The position numbers and the translations under genes are program-made. From Erodium maritimum (Eukaryota; Streptophyta; Magnoliopsida; Geraniales; Geraniaceae): 64,000 bases of DNA. Below are positions 57,714 to 64,000 of the stretch, piece by piece (the stretch's first letter is position 1; each line of letters begins with the position of its first letter). Location: assembly GCA_963921825.1 (NCBI GenBank), contig OY997592.1, positions 53,278,336-53,342,335 on the forward strand, given 5' to 3'. The notes under the pieces are model-generated. The model saw only the letters and a program-made list of their open reading frames with translations. It had not been told where the DNA came from and made no database searches.

Positions 57714-59400
57714 TGTTGGGTCTCGAGGTAGGGTTGGAGATGAACCAACTCGCAGCGGAAAATCAATGAAAACCAAGAGACGATTAAAACCATGAAACAA
57801 CTAACAAAGAATGGATTCACAAGAGAAAAATGCAGCACTAGTTCTTACCAAAACAAGAACACCGGTTAACGAATGATTGGCTTGAGTCTCCAAGACGCCT
57901 ACGTATCCACATGGGAATCAAAGCTACGTAGTTCTTCTCTTTGAGGACTCAAGAACACAAAATGGAGGTGGTAACTTGTCAAACCCAAAATTGCAAGGAA
58001 AGGAAGAGAGAAGTTGTGTTTCCTATTCTTGTCTTGTGTTTGTTATGTTGAAAAAAGATGACTTAAACATAACAAAACTCATACTTGTCCAACTAAAGGC
58101 ATGGGACAAGTATGGTGTCAAGTAAGGTGTAAATAGGACAAAGTATGGCAAGACAAGATTGGGTTAGGTGGTGAATCACCAACACCTTAATCCTTGTCTT
58201 GCTCACTTAGTACTAATTAATCAAGACTTGATTAATTAGTTCCATGGGCCTTGGTTGCATGGGCCTTTCATGGGCCTCTTGGAACATGGCACATGGCCAT
58301 TTCCAACGAGGTCTCGTAATTCGCTCATCGCCTCCAAGCCTTCCATACCGGAAATGTCCAACATTATCCGACGCGATCAATCCCAAGACTCCAAGCCTTG
58401 TCTTGATCCGTAAAGTCCTATTCACTTACGGGCACATGACTCAAAACCCAGTTTTGATCATGTCCCGAGACAACTCCCTTTTGGCCATTCTCCATAAATG
58501 TGTCAATGAGTTTCATCCTCCGGTGTGACCCTTAGGTTTATGCATGTCAATAGATCAACGTAAAATCCCATTTTACTTGATCCTATTTAAGTGGCAACTA
58601 ACGAGACTTTAGTATTGCCTGACACTGCATAACGAATCGACCATGTCGATTCTAACCTTTCCGTCATCCCTGTCATTATCCTTTTATCTCCGATATCCTG
58701 ATTGAGATAAGGCATAGAGCCGTCATCCTTATTATTCTCAATCACCGTTCCTTGATATGTAAGATGACTGAAGATATGATACCCAGTATCATGTGCATGG
58801 CCATGCTATTCTTTCAGTCACTCTCGATCAAGCGGCCGAGAACCAATATCTTTCCCATACCTCAGTATGAGGGATAAATCCCTTAGCCGCCTTTCGTGTC
58901 ACTCATGTAGCCCGTCCCCAAGCCAATCTTGGCCGTTATGGAAGCCCTGTTACGGACAACGTTAGGCTCAGGTCAAACTCAGTTGTTGACTACATAGCAA
59001 TCACAAAGACTCCTTGGTCTAAGGATACATGACAAGCTACGACACTGAATATGTTCATGACTTAATCTATGGCACATATTCAGGGCGGGTCGTCCAATAT
59101 CATGTCCCACATGATATCTATGATCAGACTCCGGAATTTCATTCCAATGACTAACAGAACGTAAGCCATAAAGAGCCATCTTTCATACTAGTCGCTTATA
59201 GTGAAGCTTTGTTGACTAGGGACTCATCGAGTGTGATCTATCTCGATCTATGGTTCTATTCGCATGGTGGGCATAGATCAGAGCACACATCGATATATTA
59301 CTCCAACACATAAGTAATATAAAGCCGCTTTAATTTTATTGCTAACGATAATATATACATTTGGACATTTAGGATTGAACTATGGGCACTAAGACTAACA
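57714..59400 (-). repeat. 3' LTR of copia element B, about 1.69 kb
   Basis: On the - strand it begins TGTTAGTCTTAGTGCCC directly after the polypurine tract and ends GAGACCCAACA, giving TG..CA ends. The flanking 5-mer in element A is GTGAG (57709-57713). Its partner copy would lie beyond the right edge. Confidence 0.8.
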
Positions 59401-62400
59401 ATCTCCCACTTGCCCTAGTTCCAATCTAAACTCCAATATGTCCCCATCGACTTTACATGTCTAACATGTTCAGGCAGCGACACCTCCTTAGTCAAAGGGT
59501 TGGCTATGTTATCATCTGTTGCAATATAGGTTATCTTCACTTCACTTTAATTCAGTATTTCTCTGATTAGGTGGATACGCCGTAGTACATGTTTGGATTT
59601 TTTATGCGATCTGGGCTTTTAGCTTGTGCAATGGCCCTTGTGTTGTCGCAAAATGGATTCACCGGGCTGGATGGGTTTTTAATTACATCCAACCCTGTTG
59701 TGAATTTCCAAATCCACATAGCCTCCTTAGCTGCCTCTGCAGCATCCATGTACTTGGCCTCTGTTGTAGATTCGGCAATGGTATCTTACTTTACGCTCTC
59801 CCAGCTAAAGCTCTTCCATTCAGCATAAACACATATCCTGACTGACTTCTAAAGTCATCTGGATTTGTCTTGGAAAACTAGCGTCTACTCATCCTTCGAC
59901 GACTAGTTCAACATCATCTTTCCCCGGGTTAGAATGATGTCTACTGGTACAACATAAGGCTTACGAGACAGTCGGTCTCATACATGTCATGGCATATATG
60001 ATCGATCCTGCCCCCAGGCGCATAGGACTCTCATCATCCTTTTCAGCTCATCAGGTGTCTTAGGACACTAAGTCTTGCTGAGATGAATGCCATGACTAGT
60101 GGGTAAGAGTCCGTTCTTTGAATCGAGCATTAAGAACCTACTCAATGCCTTGTTCACATAGGTTCCCTGACTTAAATCCAAGACCCTCTTGGTGCGATCT
60201 CTACATATCTTAATCCTAAAGATATAAGAAGCATCGCCTAAGTCCTTTATTTAAAAACACTTGCTCAACCAAGCTTTAGTCTCGTGCAAGGTTGTGATGT
60301 CGTTTTCAATGAGAACCAGAAAGGTAATCTTGCTCCCACTAGCCTTCTTATAAACGCAAGATTCATCCTCGTTCTTGATTAAGCCAAATCCAATTACAGC
60401 TTCATCAAAACGAAGGATCCAACTCCGAGAAGTTCGTTTCAATCCATAAATGGATTTCAACAACTTATAAATCTTTCCCGTATTCTTCGGATCGTCAAAA
60501 CCTTTGGGCCGAGACATACAAACGTACTCAGTCAAATTTCTATTTAGGAAAGCGGTTTTGACATCCACTTGCCATATCTCGTAATTATGATACGCAGTTA
60601 TGTCAAGAAGAATTTGGATCGATTTTGACCATAGCCACTAGGGAGAAGGTTTCCTCATAGTCAATCCATTGGATTTGCCTATAACCTTTCGCCACCAGTT
60701 GAGCTTTGTAGGTCAGAGGGTTGCCGTCCATGTCCATCTTCACCTTGAAGATCCATTTGCATCCAATGGTCCTCACACCATTGATGGGATCAACCGGTTC
60801 CCAGACTCGGTTGTCCGACATGGATTGCATTTCCTCCCTCATGGCTCCCAGTCATAACTCGGAGTCGGGCCCATCCACGACTTCCTGAAAGGTGGCTGGA
60901 TCATCGTGATCCACCATGACTTCATTGTCACCTCCGGATACCATATCTTGGAGGTGGAAGATTGATCCTTTCAAATTGCCTTAGACCTTCCGGAATTGTA
61001 ACAGGAATTGGTTCTTACTCTACGACAATCTCTGGCTCCTTTCTACTGGGTTGTCAATTGGTTTAGACAGATTCGTACCATCCTGAATTTCTTCGAGATG
61101 CACAGTCCTCCCAATGACGTCTTTGGAAACAAAACTCCTTTTCCATAAAGACCCCACCCCAAGCGACGAACACCATGTTCTCACTAGGATTGTAGAAGTA
61201 GTATCCCCTTGTTGCTTTGGGATACCACACGAAGGTGCATATCTCAGATCTTGGTTCGAGCTTAGTCGAAACCAAATGTTTCACATAAGCCTCGCAGCCA
61301 CAAATCTTTAGGAAGGACAAAGCGGGCATCATCCCCTACCATTTTTTAAATGGTGTCCCTTCCACACCCTTCGTCGAAGCCCGATTCACTATGCATGCGG
61401 TCGTCTCTAGAGCAAAACCCCTAAAAAGAGATTGGGAGATCAGTCCAACTAATCATGGAACAGACCATTGTCTAACAATGTCCGATTTCTCCGTTTGGCT
61501 ACACCTTTCAACTACAGTGACCTAGGAGGAGTCCATTCCAAAAAGATCTCATTCTCTTTTAGATGATCTAATAACTCTGTGGTCAAGTATTTTCCACCTC
61601 GATCCAATCGAAGTACCTTAATACCTTGGTCGAGCTGGTTTTCTACTATAGTCTTAAACTCTTTGAATTTATCAAAAGCTTCAGACTTATGTCTCACCGA
61701 ATAGACATAACCATATTTACTGTAATCATCAGTAAATGTGATAAAGTAGCTAAAACCCTTCCTTGCAAGTGAACTTATTGGTTTACACACATTCAAGTGT
61801 ATCAGCCCCAATAATTCACCCGCCCTTTCATCGCGATCGATAAAGGGCACTTTAGTCATTTTTCCCATCAAACAAACCTTGCACCTATCGATCGAATGGA
61901 ATTCGAATGAACCTGAAAGCCCGCACTTCTGAAGTGCTGATAGGCACTTCTTGTTTATGCGGCCCAAATGACAGTGCCATAACAGAGTTAGGTTTAAATC
62001 GTTGGATTTAGACCTCTTGGTATTAACGGAATATATAGAACTTGAGGCATTGTTACCCATATATAATATGTACAATTCTCCAACCATGTCAGTACTGGTA
62101 TAAAACATATCATTGCATAGAACATTGAAAACTCCATTTCCAATATTAACATTATATCCTTCCTTGTCAAACACGGATACAGATATAATATTCCTACTAA
62201 AAGTATGTATGCAATATACATTATACAATACTAAGACAAGGCATGTTGGCAAAGCAAGACTCATGGATCCTATAGCAGTTGCCACAACTCTGAGGTCCAT
62301 TTCGTGCTTTCCAAACCTCTCCTACTTTCAGCCACCATATATTAGTGCATGTGTGAGATTCAGTCATGGTATCTAATACCCATGAATCTTTGGAAGTAGA

Positions 62401-62428
62401 GAGATGTAGCTCTATACAGTTAATACCG

Positions 62429-62572
62429 AATGAAGGCACGGTCCCACCGCCCTTCCTTAGATCATCCAGGTTTCCTGATGAAGGCGCAGTCCTACTGCCC
62501 TTCTTCAGATCATCCAGGCTATTTGATGAAGGCGCAGTCCCACTGCCCTTCTTCAGATCATCCGTGAACTTC
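62429..62572 (-). repeat. Three 48-bp repeats in the gag of copia element B
   Basis: Three in-frame direct units encode variants of DDLKKGSGTAPSS between the zinc knuckle and the protease. The two right-hand units are the most alike. Confidence 0.8.
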
Positions 62573-63244
62573 CTGTAATCCCGGTTCCAATGACTAGGCT
62601 GTTGGCAGTAGAAGCAGAAATTCTCAGGTGTCTCATCTTTCCTGCCAAGTGCGTATGGGCCCAGCCCTTGCCACTTCCAATTCCCTTGTTGACCATCAGA
62701 ATATCCTTGGATCCCAGATCCCTGAGATATTCTTCTCAGCAGTTAATGACACTTCATGTAACTCTGATATGGTCTTAGAGACAGCCATGTCAAGGACATA
62801 TTCTTTGCGTTCAGACTTGAGGACTATCCTCAAAATTCTGTACCAGTCCAAATAGTTTGTCCCATTTAGCTTGACCCTGTCAAGAATGGTTTTTAATGAC
62901 AAACTATTAATGTTCGCTGAATTTGCCATTTGATCTACAACAGATAAAATTTAATCAGTAAACTGAATAAATTTTATGAAGATCAAGCTTAAACACCAAC
63001 AATCAATTCTAAACCTTTAGTATCTGAAACCAAGATCCTTGATTTACTCGATTACGCTGAACTAATGCTCACCACTTAATTGAGCTATGTAGGTAGGACT
63101 TCATCCAATCACATCCAATGTGACTCTTGGCTAGGGTATGCACTTATGTACACGACTTACCCTATCTGTTACCCTAGCTCAACCTCAGGCTGAGAATCGT
63201 AGTCGGGTCCACCAATTTTCAACTATGGCCCGTCACTATGTAGG

Positions 63245-63335
63245 TGCTCCGCTAATGCGCACGACACCCACATATGTCGTCCAAACCTACTACCCCGCTT
63301 TCCCATGGATGCTCCGCTAATGCGCACGACACCCA
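63245..63335 (-). repeat. 25-bp direct repeat, period 66 bp, in the copia B leader
   Basis: GCTCCGCTAATGCGCACGAC plus ACCCA occurs at 63245 and at 63311 in the non-coding leader upstream of gag. Confidence 0.85.
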
Positions 63336-64000
63336 TAGGACGGGGAGGTAGTAAGGTGTTGATAATTGGGAGGTATCGGACATGACCCGTTTTTACTTGT
63401 TCGGTTGTGTTTAAAACTTAGACACATCCTAGATGCGATGAGCACATCAACTACATTCCAAATGCAATGATGCCTCAAATTTCATCCAATGTAATTCTTC
63501 CTTCGAACCCGTCAACTACATCCAATGTAATGACGATTCTAAGGGCTCACACACAAGGATTAAAATTCCAATTTTATCTTTGCATGTGAGGTGATATGCT
63601 CGGTAAATAAAGTTAAGCATGCAATTCTAAAACACATAGAATTAATCATGCATAAACTAAACCAAGCATAAAGCGATAAATGTGCACATAACAGCCCCCC
63701 TAAACTAACTCCCACTAGCTTCTTGAGCTCCACCGACTCCAAGCCGATACCAACACCCGAAAAGCCACCAAATGACCTTTTCGCCCTTTCTTCATCTTGA
63801 GTAAAATATTACAATTTAATACACGACTCGCAGGTCGGGAATAAATAAATATTACAAACAAGTGGTTCGACGACCACACCTTGAAAGAATAATTACACGC
63901 TAACACTAACGGCTCGCAGGCCGTGAAAAGCGATAAATAATTAAATCGAGCTCGGGGCTATTATGTACACCATGCCAACATCACATCACACATCGTGTTA

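Larger units (their letters stand above)
57714..64000 (-). mobile_element. Ty1/copia element B, inserted in element A, runs off the window
   Basis: On the - strand: a leader (64000 to 62930), gag starting MANSANINSLSLKTILDRVK (62929), a CCHC knuckle (CFYCQQPSHWNRD, near 62600), protease (WVLDT), integrase (62300-61512: LLWHCHLGRINKKCL, FTDDYSKYGYVY), RT (60568-60251: MDVKTAFLNRNLTEYVCM), RNase H (about 59750-59570), the polypurine tract GTGGGAGAT, and a 3' LTR. The 5' LTR is not in the window. The long LTR and the gag style fit Angela-like elements, which is tentative. It is a fossil with many breaks, ten or more, so not recent despite being younger than element A. Confidence 0.85.

Overview
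This is nuclear DNA from a flowering plant, most likely a eudicot. The evidence is spliceosomal introns, an R2R3-MYB of the anthocyanin type, a four-EF-hand calmodulin-like gene, and dense plant-type transposons (Mutator-like, hAT, LINE, Ty1/copia, long-LTR and small non-coding LTR elements). The species cannot be told from what is visible.

Only two host genes look intact. One is a three-exon R2R3-MYB on the + strand (10929-12273) with a bHLH-interaction signature and a KPRxRTF motif typical of subgroup-6 anthocyanin/proanthocyanidin regulators. The other is an intronless 152-residue calcium sensor on the - strand (52446-52904). Almost everything else is mobile DNA, often nested.

Layout. 1-5899: an old retroposon copy split by a hAT-like transposon (which holds a LINE ORF1 fragment) and by a 3.3-kb LTR. 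6143-10609: two LINE-ORF1-type retroposons in opposite orientation, with two foldback MITEs between them. 10620-13446: the MYB gene followed 109 bp downstream by a 1,064-bp near-perfect palindrome. 13631-14340: a retroposon-like stretch holding one zf-GRF exon. 14517-27197: four terminal-inverted-repeat elements placed end to end with (TA)n microsatellites between all of them. The largest (15072-24986) carries a Ulp1/C48-like protease gene on one strand and a FAR1/MULE-type transposase on the other, both decayed. 27273-34464: LINE-type retroposons and a 1.2-kb TRIM-like LTR element. 34465-40172: a degraded LINE split by a 3,367-bp solo LTR, which is an opposite-strand relative of the LTR at 2076-5399. 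40247-50825: further LINEs and retroposons, some nested. 52446-53044: the EF-hand gene and its TATA-rich promoter. 53245-64000: another retroposon, then one Ty1/copia element interrupted by a second one that runs off the window.

The candidate unusual system is the 14517-27197 cluster, read as a (TA)n-targeting Mutator-like family with a Ulp1-carrying large member and short non-autonomous relatives that landed repeatedly at one microsatellite. A second theme is the number of ORF1-only or non-coding retroposons with LINE-like tails, several with clear target-site duplications. Positions come from reading by eye. Target duplications and terminal repeats were matched by hand; family names that rest on remembered motifs are marked as such.
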